NCBI GenBank assembly: GCA_039636775.1
Contig: CP143429.1
Coordinates: 744,001-808,000, forward strand
Reading direction: 5' to 3'
DNA from: Micrococcaceae bacterium Sec5.8
GTDB lineage: Bacteria > Actinomycetota > Actinomycetes > Actinomycetales > Micrococcaceae
Length of the DNA stretch: 64,000 nucleotides
The position numbers and the translations under genes are program-made. Under the pieces are notes generated by a model. It did not search any database. It worked only from the letters and a program-made list of their open reading frames with translations, and had not been told where the DNA came from. Within the stretch, counting starts at the first letter, position 1; each line of letters opens with the position of its first letter. Shown piece by piece: positions 1 through 9,328 of this stretch.

Positions 1-765
1 GGTCAGGGCGTGTTCCATCCGGTCCCGGGTGTCCGTGTCGCAGAGGTGCCGTACCCGGTCCAGGGCCAGGCTGATGGTGCCCGCGGGCCGGGACGCGATG
101 GTCCCGGCAGCGACCGCGGCACCGAGTTCGGCGTGCACGGCAGGTAAGGGTTCCCCGGTGAAGCCCTGCCGGGGCAGCAGGTCCCCGGACAGGGACAGCC
201 GGCGCCGGGCCTCCGCGGCGCTGATCCGCAACCGGGCCCGCAGGAACTCCCCGGTGTTCCGGTACCCGTCATCCACACCACACCCGTCGCCGGCAACAAC
301 CCCGGCCGCGCCCGCGTCCCCACCCGGGCCGGCTGGGCGGGGCGGGCCAGCAACCCCGGTCCAGCCGGCCGGGCCGGCTGGACTTGGCGAGCCAGCAACC
401 CCGGCCGAGTCAGCCGGGCCGGCCGCGAATGCTGCGGCCGTGGCCGTGCCGGGGGAGCATGGGGTTTCGCGCCAGCCGGTAGTCCAGGAACTTGCCCGCT
501 TCGCGGCGGTTGCCGCGGACTGCTTCCGGGTCCGGTCCACGGCGGCGGCCGCCACGAGCTGCAGGTACTCCACGACCCGGGAGGCTTCCTCCACCGTCCC
601 GGCGAAATCAGAGGCGGCCTGGAACCCCAGCAACGCCGCGTCCCCGACCGCCGTCAAACTCACAGCCCTAAGCGTGGCGAGGGCCTCACCCACGCCGGAC
701 TGCCCGGCCGGATCAGCAACCCGATCCGTGTCCTGGAAAGAAATGAAATCCCTGACGGCTTCCAT
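1..765 (-). CDS. DUF222 / 13E12-type HNH endonuclease family protein, C-terminus cut off by window edge
   Basis: The reverse strand is open from an ATG at 765 to the first base of the window, giving 255 codons with no stop. The start reads MEAVRDFISFQDTD. The stretches EFLRARLRISAAEARRRLSL and GTISLALDRVRHL match the DUF222 domain that usually precedes an HNH nuclease domain, and the nuclease half would lie beyond position 1. Residues about 105-165 are an Ala/Gly/Pro-rich low-complexity insert with repeated PAGPAG and GVAG units, built from repeated GCCGGCCGG-like DNA. Such proteins occur in many copies in Micrococcaceae and mycobacteria, and their role is not settled. No neighbour is clearly linked to it. 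Confidence 0.8.
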   Translation of the reverse strand, partial: MEAVRDFISFQDTDRVADPAGQSGVGEALATLRAVSLTAVGDAALLGFQAASDFAGTVEEASRVVEYLQLVAAAAVDRTRKQSAATAAKRASSWTTGWRETPCSPGTATAAAFAAGPADSAGVAGSPSPAGPAGWTGVAGPPRPAGPGGDAGAAGVVAGDGCGVDDGYRNTGEFLRARLRISAAEARRRLSLSGDLLPRQGFTGEPLPAVHAELGAAVAAGTIASRPAGTISLALDRVRHLCDTDTRDRMEHALT

Positions 766-852
766 GAACTCAATCTACCGACGGGGTCAGACATTTTAGT
801 CCCATCACCGTGTGGGAACGGGCAACCCCTAAAATTCCGGGATTCTGCTAGT

Positions 853-1665
853 TTAGGCCCCGTTTTCCAGGAATCGAGGCCGGCCAAACTGGGTGCGGAC
901 CCCGGGTGAGAAGAGGACGGAGTCGGGCGGCCCGGCGACCGTGATACCGGCCGCGGCGACCAGTTGATCCTCTGCATGTGTCAGTTCCGCGTGGTACAGC
1001 GGCCACTCGGTGTGGGTGTTCGGAACGTATATGGTCCTGCCCCGGAACCTCGTGTGCAGACCAAACCGGGCCGTGAGGTGGAGCGACAGCGGATCTGTCG
1101 CTTCGGCGTCGAGCTCCGGAGCCACGGCGAAATCGCTCCGGGCACCGCCCCGGAACCGCCGCACCCAGTATCCGGCCTGAGGCCCTGTCTGCCCGGGGTG
1201 TCCTGCCGACAGTGCCGCCCCCGATAAAGACGCCCCAGACAGACCCACCCCCGCTGACGGAGTCAAGGTCCCCTCCCCGCGGAAGCCCGCCCGCGACCAG
1301 ACGTACGGGATTCCGGCCGCCCGGGCGGCCAGAACAACCGCGAGCCGGGTAGCATCCAAGCTCAGGAAGACGACGCCCCGGGTGCCGTTGGGCTCGCGGG
1401 AGTAAAGGCGCACGTTGATCTCATCGAAGCTCCCGAAGTAGGGGATACCGGGCCCGCGGCCCAGGCCGGCCCCACGCATGCGGAATCCGATCAGCCCAAC
1501 CCACGCGGACCCGTCAAAACTGTCCGGGACCACCCCCCGGGGCATGAACGGGGCGGCGACGGCATCCGTTATCCGCCAGTGCAGGAAAACAGCATCTTCC
1601 CAGCGCTGATCCATGATGGTCGGGACTGGAAGTTCAGGGGCAAGGGGCCAAGGATCAAGGCTCAT
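853..1665 (-). CDS. DUF2071 (YqjF-like) protein
   Basis: This 270-residue protein carries the DUF2071 hallmarks: an N-terminal MDQRWEDAVFLHWRI segment, then WVGLIGFRMRG, INVRLYS and GVVFLSLDATR. The family has an acetoacetate-decarboxylase-like fold but no proven enzymatic role. Residues about 145-165 are a Gly/Ser/Ala-rich insert (SGASLSGAALSAG). The start at 1665 has only a weak ribosome binding site; an alternative is the methionine at residue 18, where many relatives begin. It lies 13 bases after the start of the leftward phosphoenolpyruvate-mutase-like gene's stop, so the two are probably co-transcribed. Confidence 0.75.
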   Translation of the reverse strand: MSLDPWPLAPELPVPTIMDQRWEDAVFLHWRITDAVAAPFMPRGVVPDSFDGSAWVGLIGFRMRGAGLGRGPGIPYFGSFDEINVRLYSREPNGTRGVVFLSLDATRLAVVLAARAAGIPYVWSRAGFRGEGTLTPSAGVGLSGASLSGAALSAGHPGQTGPQAGYWVRRFRGGARSDFAVAPELDAEATDPLSLHLTARFGLHTRFRGRTIYVPNTHTEWPLYHAELTHAEDQLVAAAGITVAGPPDSVLFSPGVRTQFGRPRFLENGA

Positions 1666-1678
1666 CGGTCGCGGTCCG

Positions 1679-2467
1679 TTAATTCAACGGCCGGGTGGCT
1701 TGGGGCAGCGCCCCGCCTGCCAACAGCTCGGCGGTGGCATCGGCCAAAGCGGTCAGCGCCACGCGCTGGGTCCATGGGCCGTAGGAAATCCGGGCCACGC
1801 CAAGGTCCTGGAGCTTGGCCGGGGGCAGGGAACCTGGAACGTTGATGACGGAGACCTTGTTCCAGCCGATGCCGTCCACCAGTGCGGTAACAGTTGCCTC
1901 GTCCAGCAGACCGGGCACAAACACGGTGGCGGCCCCGACGTCGAGGAACGCCCGGCCGCGCTCGATGGCATCGGCCAGCACCGCCGAGGAGTCCCGGTCC
2001 TTGCCCTGAAGGAAAGCGTCGGTGCGGGCGTTGAGGACGAATTCGATGCCTTCCGCTTCGGCCGCACGCACCACCGAGCTCATCTGCGCGACGGCGTCGT
2101 CGAACGGCCGCATCTGGTCCTCGATGTTGGCGCCGACGATGCCGACGCCGATGGCCCTGCGTACTGTCTCGCCCGGGTTGCCGTACCCGGATTCGAGGTC
2201 GGCGCTGACGGGCAGCGCAGTGGCAGCGGCGATCCTCCGGACGGCGTCGATCATTTCGTCCAGTGGAATGTTCTCACCGTCCGCGTAGCCCTGCGAAGCG
2301 GCGATGGAGTGGCTCGCCGTAGCCAACGCGGCGGTACCCGGGACATCAGTGACCACCGCGGCGGAGATGGCGTCCCAGACGTTCACCACCTGGAGAAGCT
2401 CGGGGGCCCGGTGGAGCCGGAGCAGTTCGGTGGCCTTGGAAGCGAGGGAAGAATCAGATTCGGTCAT
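1679..2467 (-). CDS. Isocitrate lyase / phosphoenolpyruvate mutase family protein
   Basis: At 262 residues this fits the PEP-mutase/isocitrate-lyase superfamily, whose TIM-barrel enzymes make or break C-C or P-C bonds next to a carboxylate. Visible family signatures are VVNVWDAISAAVV near residue 27, PVSADLESGYG near residue 87 (Mg-binding acidic residues), GANIEDQ near residue 112 and FVLNARTDAF near residue 143. It lacks the KKCGH loop of true isocitrate lyase, so carboxyphosphonoenolpyruvate mutase-like or oxaloacetate-decarboxylase-like chemistry is more likely; the substrate cannot be read from sequence. The next gene downstream is DUF2071. Confidence 0.8.
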   Translation of the reverse strand: MTESDSSLASKATELLRLHRAPELLQVVNVWDAISAAVVTDVPGTAALATASHSIAASQGYADGENIPLDEMIDAVRRIAAATALPVSADLESGYGNPGETVRRAIGVGIVGANIEDQMRPFDDAVAQMSSVVRAAEAEGIEFVLNARTDAFLQGKDRDSSAVLADAIERGRAFLDVGAATVFVPGLLDEATVTALVDGIGWNKVSVINVPGSLPPAKLQDLGVARISYGPWTQRVALTALADATAELLAGGALPQATRPLN

Positions 2468-2485
2468 GTCCTGAGCCTAGCGGTC

Positions 2486-2521
2486 GCCTGAGACGCCTGA
2501 GACGCCTGAGACGCCTGAGAC
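2486..2521. repeat. Four perfect tandem copies of a 9-bp unit
   Basis: The 9-mer GCCTGAGAC is repeated four times without mismatch in the 64-bp gap between the start of the PEP-mutase-like gene and the stop of DUF1622. The array sits just upstream of the start codon at 2467, so copy-number change would alter leader length by multiples of nine. Confidence 0.9.
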
Positions 2522-2531
2522 GCACAGCGGA

Positions 2532-2921
2532 TCAGCCGGCCGGTGACGGTGCGGCAGAGCCCTCGGGTTCCTTCTGCCACGGCCAGCGGCCGGTGATCTC
2601 AAGTTCAAGGGAGAAACTCAGGAACGTTCGGATCAGCACGATGATGGCCAGGACGCCCACGCTTTCGAAGGTGGGCGTGACGGCCACGGTCCGGATGATG
2701 TCCGCCGCGACCAGCAGCTCCAGCCCGAGCAGAATCGAGCGCCCCAGCAACTGGCGGTAGGAGCGGTACACGGACAGCGGCGCGTATCCTTCCGGCAGCT
2801 TCCGCGGCTGGTAACCGCGCAGCGCCATCGGCAGCGACACAAGGGCGCCGAGCACCATCACGGCCACACCGGCCATGTCCATGAACTCGCCGACCGTCTG
2901 GATCATGTCCTTGAATTCCAT
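2532..2921 (-). CDS. DUF1622 family membrane protein
   Basis: This 129-residue protein has three predicted transmembrane segments: about residues 15-34 (AGVAVMVLGALVSLPMAL), 60-78 (ILLGLELLVAADIIRTV) and 84-105. The middle SYRQLLGRSILLGLELLVAA segment is typical of DUF1622, a small family of inner-membrane proteins of unknown function. The C-terminus is a short hydrophilic tail ending in Pro/Ala/Ser. The start at 2921 is preceded on the coding strand by a purine-rich GAGGGGAACC stretch that can act as a ribosome binding site. Confidence 0.75.
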   Translation of the reverse strand: MEFKDMIQTVGEFMDMAGVAVMVLGALVSLPMALRGYQPRKLPEGYAPLSVYRSYRQLLGRSILLGLELLVAADIIRTVAVTPTFESVGVLAIIVLIRTFLSFSLELEITGRWPWQKEPEGSAAPSPAG

Positions 2922-2963
2922 GGTTCCCCTCGAAAGGATTGGGTGGGTGAATCCGAAAAGGCT

Positions 2964-3893
2964 TTAGGGGTGCCGGACTCCGGCTCCGGTAAGAATAGCC
3001 CGGTACCCTTCACGGAACCCGGGGTATTGGAATACGAAGCCGGTGCTGCGGAGCAGCGCATTGCTGCACCGCTTGTTGCCGCCGCGGGACGGCTCCCCGC
3101 GCCCCTGCGAGGTCCCGCCCGTCGAACCGCGCCCCTGCGAGGTCCCGCCCGTTCCGTTGTGTTCAACCGCGTCCGACGGCGGTCGGGGCAGTCCCAGCTC
3201 GGCGGCCAGGAAACCCAGCACCTCGCCAAGCTCAGCAGGTTCGTTGTCGACGCCCAGATAGACCGGCGCTGGAACGGCGTCCATGGTGCACAGGTGCTCG
3301 ATCGCGGCGGCGGCATCGTCCCGGTGGATGCGGTTGGTGAAGCGTGACTCCGCCGGGATCACCGCCGAGCCGCCGCGGACCTGGTCAATGAGCCGGGTCC
3401 GGCCCGGGCCGTAGATCCCGCCGAGCCGCAGCACCACCGGAGTAATCCCGGTGCCGCTCAACCGGCGGGAGAGAAGCTCCTCCGCCTCCCGGATGATGCG
3501 GCCCGAGAATCCGCCAGGCTCCGGCGTCGTGCGTTCATCGATCCAGTTCCCGCCGGCGTCGCCATGGACGGCGGTCGAGGAGACAAAAACCACCCGCCTG
3601 ACGGGAGCGCCGGAGGCGAGGATGGCGTCTACAACATTGGACAGCCCGTCTACATAGGCCGCCCGGTAGGCAGCCTCGGTGGGGGCGTCCGCTGCAACCG
3701 CGACGACGACGGCAGTAGTGTCGGCCGGAACGGGCGGAAGTTCGTCCGAGCTCAGGTCAGCCGCCACGCCTTCGATCGCCGCCGGAAGTTTCTCCGGCGA
3801 ACGCCGCCAGCCCACCACCCGGTGGCCCGCCTTCGCGAACCGCAGCCCCGCTTCAGTGCCCAGATCGCCGCAGCCGGCCATAAGTACAGTCAT
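2964..3893 (-). CDS. NAD(P)-dependent epimerase/dehydratase (atypical SDR) with a repeat insert
   Basis: This 309-residue protein begins MTVLMAGCGDLGTEAG, a shortened Rossmann GxxGxxG motif, and continues with RVVFVSSTAVHGD (SDR Ser region), VLRLGGIYGPGR and NRIHRDDAAAAI, which are typical of NAD-dependent epimerases related to YeeZ. The usual catalytic YxxxK is absent or altered (FSGRIIREAEELL occupies that place), as in the atypical SDRs. A 25-residue insert of two TGGTSQGRG units near residue 240 separates the core from the C-terminal substrate helix. Substrate unknown. Confidence 0.75.
   Translation of the reverse strand: MTVLMAGCGDLGTEAGLRFAKAGHRVVGWRRSPEKLPAAIEGVAADLSSDELPPVPADTTAVVVAVAADAPTEAAYRAAYVDGLSNVVDAILASGAPVRRVVFVSSTAVHGDAGGNWIDERTTPEPGGFSGRIIREAEELLSRRLSGTGITPVVLRLGGIYGPGRTRLIDQVRGGSAVIPAESRFTNRIHRDDAAAAIEHLCTMDAVPAPVYLGVDNEPAELGEVLGFLAAELGLPRPPSDAVEHNGTGGTSQGRGSTGGTSQGRGEPSRGGNKRCSNALLRSTGFVFQYPGFREGYRAILTGAGVRHP
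3097..3152. repeat. Exact 26-bp direct repeat with a 30-bp period inside the epimerase gene
   Basis: Bases 3097-3122 and 3127-3152 are identical; each contains the core GCCCCTGCGAGGTCCCGCCC. The 30-bp period equals ten codons and keeps the frame, encoding two tandem STGGTSQGRG-like decapeptides on the minus strand. Confidence 0.9.
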
Positions 3894-3941
3894 GCTGGCA
3901 AGTCTGCCAGTTTTCGGCGGCCGGGGGCGCCAGCCCGAGGG

Positions 3942-4841
3942 CTACGGCGCCGGAATCGGGAAGAACACCCGCGGGTCCTGCAGCAGTGCCGGGTAGTCAA
4001 AGGCGGCGCGGTCCAGGATCTCGTCCACCTTGAAGTTCCGCGCGAAGCGGCCATCAACGGTGATGGGACGGCCCAGGACCTTGCCGACGGCGAAGGACGC
4101 GCCGCCGTCGAACGGGATGGCGATAACGGAGTTGCCCGGAAGGGTGTTGAATGCTTCTTCCTGGTGCTGGCGCTTGCGCGTGGGCTTCTTCACGAGCTGC
4201 TTGGGCGGGAGCTTGCGCACCTTGGGCCGGCGTGAGCCGGAATCGGCATAGACGAACTGGTAATCCTCGTCCTCGGTTGGAGCAGCTTTGGCCTTGCCCG
4301 CGGGCGGAAGGCTGACGGTGTCCACCTTCTCCGGTTCCGTGTTCTCCAGGGGCTGGCGGAGCACCCAGATGCGGTCGCCGATGGGGTCCTCCGGCAGCAG
4401 TTCCAGCCTGGGCTCGGGCCAGACGTACTCGAGGTCCAGGTCCGCGTCCGGGAACAACGGCCCGTAGAACCGCGGGTCCTTGGCCACCAGCCGGGAACGG
4501 TGGCTCAGGTGCAGCTCGGCCGCCCCGAGCCACGGCGGCATCGGAATTTTTTTAGCGTAATCCGGGTGCGCTGCCTGGGGTGCGAATTCCATGATCTTCT
4601 CGCGCGTGGTGTCCTCGCCGCCGCGGGCCGTCCACTCATCCACCATGGCCAAGCCATAAAGAGTTAACGCGGGGACGTGCCCCATCCACATCCGGATGGC
4701 GGGGTGCGACTGCCAGCCGTACTCCGGGATCACCAGCGCACGCAGGGTCTGCAGGGCTTCAACGCGCTGCTTGCCGAGGCGGGCGCGGTCCAAAACCGCG
4801 GCGCTCTGCTGGAAATCGGGGAAAGGGAGAAAAGTCTGCAT
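3942..4841 (-). CDS. MSMEG_6728 family protein
   Basis: The 299-residue product starts MQTFLPFPDFQQSAAVLD, the characteristic opening of the actinobacterial family named after MSMEG_6728. It continues with LDRARLGKQRVEALQTLRAL, YGWQSHPAIRMWMGH and LHLSHRSRLVAKDP, all strongly conserved there. The first half resembles pyrimidine-dimer-glycosylase-like folds; the second half (from about residue 175) is a charged linker followed by a small basic beta-rich domain. The start at 4841 was chosen over longer frames because it matches the family N-terminus and has AAAGAG just upstream. Function is unproven. Confidence 0.75.
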   Translation of the reverse strand: MQTFLPFPDFQQSAAVLDRARLGKQRVEALQTLRALVIPEYGWQSHPAIRMWMGHVPALTLYGLAMVDEWTARGGEDTTREKIMEFAPQAAHPDYAKKIPMPPWLGAAELHLSHRSRLVAKDPRFYGPLFPDADLDLEYVWPEPRLELLPEDPIGDRIWVLRQPLENTEPEKVDTVSLPPAGKAKAAPTEDEDYQFVYADSGSRRPKVRKLPPKQLVKKPTRKRQHQEEAFNTLPGNSVIAIPFDGGASFAVGKVLGRPITVDGRFARNFKVDEILDRAAFDYPALLQDPRVFFPIPAP

Positions 4842-4985
4842 CTCTTTAGTTTGAGGCCACAGAGCCAATGCACCAATTACGGACTGCTTCAGGTGAGCGC
4901 CTTCACAATTCGGAACGGAACAGACAGCACGTGAAACCGGCGCGTAAACTAGCACGAAACAGTCCTGCCGCCCCGGAGACACGCC

Positions 4986-5588
4986 ATGCCAATGAAGCCA
5001 GCAAATGAATCACCGGTGCAGTCTGCGCCCGGCCAACTCCCCAAGTACGGGCTCATGCTGGGCCCGGAAGCCCACGGAATCCTGGTGCTGGAGGAATTCA
5101 CCCTCGACCCGGCGGCCGCCCGCAAGGAACAGTACGGCTTCCGGACAGCCTTAGCCGCCTTAGCGCTGACCATGCGGCGAATTCTCGCCTTCCGGCTCCT
5201 CATCGCCGTGGTGGCGGTCGCGAACCTTCCGCTGTTCCTGCTCTCCAGCGGCTGGGAAATCTACGCCGTCTCGCTCACCCTTGTGGTGGCGGTCCATGCA
5301 GCGGTGTCCTGGCTGAACCGTCACGAACCCCAGATCCGGCAGCGGCGGATGCTGGAACTGCACCTCAACCGCGAGAAAAGCGACAACTACCGCAAAGTCC
5401 GCGACGCCGTGAAATACGTCATCGATGCCCCCGCCCGGATGAACGAGAACCTGTACCTTGAACTGTTGGTCGCCAAGCGCGTGGCGCTGCACCTCGCCAT
5501 GGGCACGGTCGCGCTGCTGGACACGAGCGATGACTCCGCCTGGAAGGTGCAGATCATCCGGGAGATTCCGCGGGCCGCTCAGGTCTGA
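4986..5588 (+). CDS. Hypothetical two-TM membrane protein
   Basis: The 200-residue product has a hydrophilic N-terminus of about 60 residues, two adjacent hydrophobic segments (FRLLIAVVAVANLPLFLL near residues 70-88 and IYAVSLTLVVAVHAAVSWL near 92-110), and a basic, probably cytoplasmic C-terminal half rich in Arg/Glu/Lys. I recognise no family. An in-frame ATG two codons downstream (4992) is an alternative start. It diverges from the MSMEG_6728-type gene and converges on the Rpf-like gene, with a strong hairpin between them. Confidence 0.6.
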   Translation: MPMKPANESPVQSAPGQLPKYGLMLGPEAHGILVLEEFTLDPAAARKEQYGFRTALAALALTMRRILAFRLLIAVVAVANLPLFLLSSGWEIYAVSLTLVVAVHAAVSWLNRHEPQIRQRRMLELHLNREKSDNYRKVRDAVKYVIDAPARMNENLYLELLVAKRVALHLAMGTVALLDTSDDSAWKVQIIREIPRAAQV

Positions 5589-5672
5589 CGGCTGGCCGGC
5601 CCCGTTACCGCCACTGAAGCCGGCAGTGAGTAAAGCTGGCCGCGACTTAGGCCGACAACACCACGCAGACAG

Positions 5673-5716
5673 CACGACGCCGGAGGGTTCCCCTGGGGGA
5701 ACGCTCCGGCGTCGTG
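5673..5716. terminator. Bidirectional hairpin terminator
   Basis: CACGACGCCGGAG (5673-5685) pairs perfectly with CTCCGGCGTCGTG (5704-5716), and the interior GTTCCCC / GGGGAAC pairs as well, leaving one mismatch and a two-base loop. It lies between two convergent genes and is expected to stop transcription from both sides. Confidence 0.85.
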
Positions 5717-5752
5717 GGTGAAGCGCCGCTAACGAGAGCGGAAGGGCCCGAA

Positions 5753-6448
5753 TCAGGCCGGAAGCTGCAGCACCTGGCCCGGGAACACCAGGTTCGGGTT
5801 GGTGATGGTGGCTGCGTTGGCGTCAGCCAACTGCTGCCAACCGCCGGTGATGTTGAGCTTGTCGGCGATCTTGCTCAGGGTGTCGCCGCTCTGGATGGTG
5901 TAGCTTTCACCGCTCAAGGCGACGGCGGCAGCATGCCGCGGCGCCTGCACAGCAGCCTTCGGTGCGGCAACCTTGGGTGCGGCAGCCTTGGGTGCTGCGG
6001 CCATCGGTGCTGCCTTGGCGGGCACCTTGGCCTGGGCGGGAACTGCTGCGGGTGCTTTGACGACCGGCACGCTCTGCGGCGCGATGGCCCCGCCGCTCAG
6101 GCCCAGCTTGGCGGAGCAGGACGGCCACGCGCCCCAGCCCTGGCCGGCCTGAACCCGCTCGGCTACGGCGATCTGCTGCTCACGGCTGGCGTTGGCTGCC
6201 GAGCCGGTACCGCCGTAGGCTGCCCACGTGCTGGGAGTGAACTGCAACCCGCCCGAGAAGCCGTTGCCATTGTTGATGGCCCAGTTTCCGCTGCTTTCGC
6301 ACTGTGCCAGGGAATCCCAGACGGAAGCGTTGGTGGCGGTGGGGACAGCTGCGTTGGCAGCCGACGCGGACAGGGCGACGCCGGCGATCGAAACGGCGGC
6401 AAAAGCGATGCCACGGCGCGCGGCAGTGCTGTAAGTGGATTTCTTCAT
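5753..6448 (-). CDS. Secreted Rpf-like transglycosylase with LysM domain
   Basis: The 231-residue precursor has a signal peptide cleaved probably after SASAANA (residue 33). Residues about 38-115 form the resuscitation-promoting-factor fold: [15 protein letters not shown] with catalytic Glu51, then [19 protein letters not shown] and QGWGAWPSC. An Ala/Pro/Lys-rich linker (about 120-175) leads to a LysM domain ([20 protein letters not shown]) that binds peptidoglycan. Such enzymes cleave cell-wall glycan and help wake dormant actinobacteria. The start at 6448 is preceded by AGGAG; the ATG eight codons upstream would place that site inside the gene. The 252 bp upstream hold no recognisable riboswitch. 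Confidence 0.9.
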   Translation of the reverse strand: MKKSTYSTAARRGIAFAAVSIAGVALSASAANAAVPTATNASVWDSLAQCESSGNWAINNGNGFSGGLQFTPSTWAAYGGTGSAANASREQQIAVAERVQAGQGWGAWPSCSAKLGLSGGAIAPQSVPVVKAPAAVPAQAKVPAKAAPMAAAPKAAAPKVAAPKAAVQAPRHAAAVALSGESYTIQSGDTLSKIADKLNITGGWQQLADANAATITNPNLVFPGQVLQLPA

Positions 6449-6700
6449 GGGTTTGATGCTCCTGAGGGCCACCGGCGCTCGGTCCGTCCCCGGACGTTAA
6501 CGCGCTACTGCCCGCCCCTGACAAGTAGAGGTCATTACGGTGGCTACCGGTCGGGCAGTATCTGGTGGTGGCAGCACCGGGCATTCATACCCGGTACCCG
6601 GGCACGCATACCAGACTAGGGCAGGAACCCGCCGTTATCAAGCTGTTATTTCTCACCCTGTTCCGGAGACTCGGCCGCTGGCCGCACCCCCGCACCGGGC

Positions 6701-9280
6701 TCAGCTGCCGAGCACCTCGGCGAGATAAGGGGCCGTCCGGCTCTTCTTCGACCCCGCAACCTCGGCGGGTGTTCCCACCGCGATGATCTTGCCGCCGGCG
6801 TCTCCGCCGGCCGGCCCGAGGTCAATCACCCAGTCCGCTGCCGCCACCACGTCCATCTCGTGCTCCACCACAATCACCGTGTTGCCTGCGTCAACCAGCC
6901 GGTGGAGCTGGGCCATGAGGAGCTCGACGTCGGCAGGGTGCAGGCCCGTGGTGGGCTCGTCCAGCAGGTACAGCGAGTGGCCGCGCTGGGCGCGCTGGAG
7001 TTCGGTGGCGAGCTTGATGCGCTGGGCTTCGCCGCCGGAGAGTTCGGTGGCCGGCTGGCCGAGCCGAAGGTAGCCGAGCCCCACCTCGCGCAGCGTCTGC
7101 AGGCTCCGGGCGGCGGCGGGCACCGCGTCCAGAAATTCAGCGGCAGCGTTGACGGTCATGCCCAGGACCTCGGCGACGTTCTTGCCGCGGTAGGTGACCT
7201 CGAGGGTCTCCGGGTTGTAGCGCGAGCCGTGGCAGACCGGGCAGGGACCGTAGCTGCCGGGCAGGAACAAGAGCTCCACGGCGACGAAGCCCTCACCCAG
7301 GCAGGTCTCACAGCGGCCGCCAGCGACGTTGAAGGAAAAGCGACCGGCGCCAAAGCCGCGGGCCCTCGCCTCGTCCGTTGCGGCGAACTCCTTGCGGACG
7401 GCGTCGAACAGTCCGGTGTAGGTGGCGAGGTTGGAGCGGGGCGTGCGCCCGATCGGCTTCTGGTCCACCTTGACCAGCCGGTCCAGCCGGTCCAATCCGG
7501 TGACCGGGCCGACGGTGAGCGGTTCGGCGGATTCGCCGGCCTCGGCTTCCAGGTCCTCGGGCGCGGCCGCGGACGCGTCGGCGTCCGGATGCAGGTGTGC
7601 GCCGACAACCTCGGCGAGGACCTGGCTGACCAGGGTGGACTTGCCGGAGCCGGACACGCCGGTGACCGCGGTCAGGACGCCGAGCGGAAAATCGGCGTCG
7701 AGTTCGCGCAGGTTGTGGCGGGTGATGTCGCGCAATTCCAGCCAGCCGTCAGCTGCCCGGCGGCTCCGCCCCACTCCGGAGCCGTCAGCACCGGAGCCGG
7801 CCGCTGACCCGTCCGGGAACAGGAACGGCCGCGTGACGGATGACTCCACCTCAGCGAGCCCGGCCACCGGCCCGCTGTAGAGCACCTCGCCGCCGCCCTC
7901 ACCGGCGCGCGGGCCCACGTCCACCAGCCAGTCGGCGCGGCGGACGATGTCCATGTTGTGCTCCACCACGAACACCGAGTTGCCGGAGGACTTGAGCTGG
8001 TCCAGGACCGCGAGGAGGGGCTCGGCGTCGGCAGGGTGAAGGCCGGCGGAGGGCTCGTCCAGCACATAGATCACACCGAAAAGGCCGGAGCGCAGCTGAG
8101 TGGCGATCCGCAGACGCTGCATCTCGCCGGGGGAGAGTGTGGGGGTGGACCGGCCCAGCGCGAGGTAGCCCAGGCCGAGGTCCAGGAGAACGGTGACGCG
8201 CTGCAGCAGGTCGCGGGTGATGGCAACGGCCACCTCATTGGACTCGCCGGAACTCTGCTTGCGCGACGCGGTCTCCGTGGCCGTCAGCTCGGTGGTGGGA
8301 CGGATGATTTCGGCCAGTTCCGTCATGGGGACACCGTTGAGGTCTGCGATGGTCCGGCCGGCGAAGGTCACGGCCAGTGCGGCCGGGGTCAGTCCGGCGC
8401 CGCCGCAGACCGGGCACGGTCCGGTTTCCATGAAGCGCAGCACGCGGTCGCGCATGCTGGTGCTTTTGGAATCGGCGAGGGTGTGCAGGACGTAGCTCTT
8501 CGCGCTCCAGAAACGGCCCTTGTACGGCTTCGCCACCCGGTCCCGTTGCGGCGTCACCTCCACGACGGGCTGTTCTTCGGTGAAAAGAATCCAGTCGCGG
8601 TCCTTTTTGGGCAGCTTCCGCCAGGGTGTGTCGACGTCGTAGCCCAGATGGGTGAGGATGTCGCGGAGGTTTTTGCCCTGCCAGGCGCCGGGCCACGCGG
8701 CGATCGCACCGTCGCGGATGCTCAGCGAGGGGTCCGGGACCAGGGAGGAATCGGTGACGGTGTGCGCGATGCCCAGGCCGTGGCATTTCGGGCACGCGCC
8801 GGCGGCGGTGTTGGGGGAGAAGGCGTCCGAATCGAGCGGGCTGGCGCCCTCGGGGTAGCTGCCGGCGCGGGAGAAGAGCATGCGCAGGGAATTGGAGAGC
8901 GTGGTGACAGTACCCACGGTGGACCGGGAGCTGGGCGTCCCGCGTCGCTGTTGAAGCGCGACGGCGGGCGGCAGCCCCGTGATCATCTCCACCTTGGGGT
9001 TGTGGCCCTGCTGGATAAGCCGGCGGGCGTAGGGGGCTACGGACTCGAAGTAGCGTCGCTGGGCTTCGGCGTAGATGGTGCCGAAAGCCAGGGAGGATTT
9101 CCCGGAACCGGAAACCCCGGTGAACGCGACAATCGCGTCGCGGGGCACATCGACGTCCACGTTCCGCAGGTTGTTCTCGCGGGCGCCGCGGACACGGACA
9201 AAACCGTCGGCGGGGGAGTCGGCGCTCAGTCCTGGAATGGCGGGGCCGGGCGGATTGGAAGCCTGCTGATCATTGCGCAT
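6701..9280 (-). CDS. Short UvrA-like excinuclease ABC subunit (UvrA2 / class II type)
   Basis: The 859-residue protein contains two ABC ATPase modules with Walker [10 protein letters not shown] (about residue 55) and GVSGSGKST (about 541), signature motifs [13 protein letters not shown] and [13 protein letters not shown], and Walker [12 protein letters not shown] and [11 protein letters not shown]. Zinc modules are [16 protein letters not shown] and the invariant CETC-x19-CPVC. It is about 100 residues shorter than canonical UvrA, and the region after the first Walker A runs almost directly into the zinc modules, as in UvrA2 paralogues that lack the UvrB-binding domain. Roles proposed for such paralogues are DNA-damage tolerance or drug resistance. 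The start at 9280 leaves 48 bp to the divergent deaminase. Confidence 0.88.
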   Translation of the reverse strand: MRNDQQASNPPGPAIPGLSADSPADGFVRVRGARENNLRNVDVDVPRDAIVAFTGVSGSGKSSLAFGTIYAEAQRRYFESVAPYARRLIQQGHNPKVEMITGLPPAVALQQRRGTPSSRSTVGTVTTLSNSLRMLFSRAGSYPEGASPLDSDAFSPNTAAGACPKCHGLGIAHTVTDSSLVPDPSLSIRDGAIAAWPGAWQGKNLRDILTHLGYDVDTPWRKLPKKDRDWILFTEEQPVVEVTPQRDRVAKPYKGRFWSAKSYVLHTLADSKSTSMRDRVLRFMETGPCPVCGGAGLTPAALAVTFAGRTIADLNGVPMTELAEIIRPTTELTATETASRKQSSGESNEVAVAITRDLLQRVTVLLDLGLGYLALGRSTPTLSPGEMQRLRIATQLRSGLFGVIYVLDEPSAGLHPADAEPLLAVLDQLKSSGNSVFVVEHNMDIVRRADWLVDVGPRAGEGGGEVLYSGPVAGLAEVESSVTRPFLFPDGSAAGSGADGSGVGRSRRAADGWLELRDITRHNLRELDADFPLGVLTAVTGVSGSGKSTLVSQVLAEVVGAHLHPDADASAAAPEDLEAEAGESAEPLTVGPVTGLDRLDRLVKVDQKPIGRTPRSNLATYTGLFDAVRKEFAATDEARARGFGAGRFSFNVAGGRCETCLGEGFVAVELLFLPGSYGPCPVCHGSRYNPETLEVTYRGKNVAEVLGMTVNAAAEFLDAVPAAARSLQTLREVGLGYLRLGQPATELSGGEAQRIKLATELQRAQRGHSLYLLDEPTTGLHPADVELLMAQLHRLVDAGNTVIVVEHEMDVVAAADWVIDLGPAGGDAGGKIIAVGTPAEVAGSKKSRTAPYLAEVLGS

Positions 9281-9328
9281 CCTATCGACTCTATCCGGGT
9301 CCGGCGCCCGCGGGCATATCCTTACCGA

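Noticed and set aside
6473..6700. Cyclic di-AMP riboswitch upstream of the Rpf-like gene
   Set aside because: Such genes often have one in actinobacteria, but I do not see the conserved core or pseudoknot sequences; only small GC hairpins are present.
7958..9328. Long in-frame N-terminal extension of the adenine deaminase
   Set aside because: It is wholly antisense to the UvrA coding region, has shadow-type composition, and the deaminase already has a complete fold from 9329.
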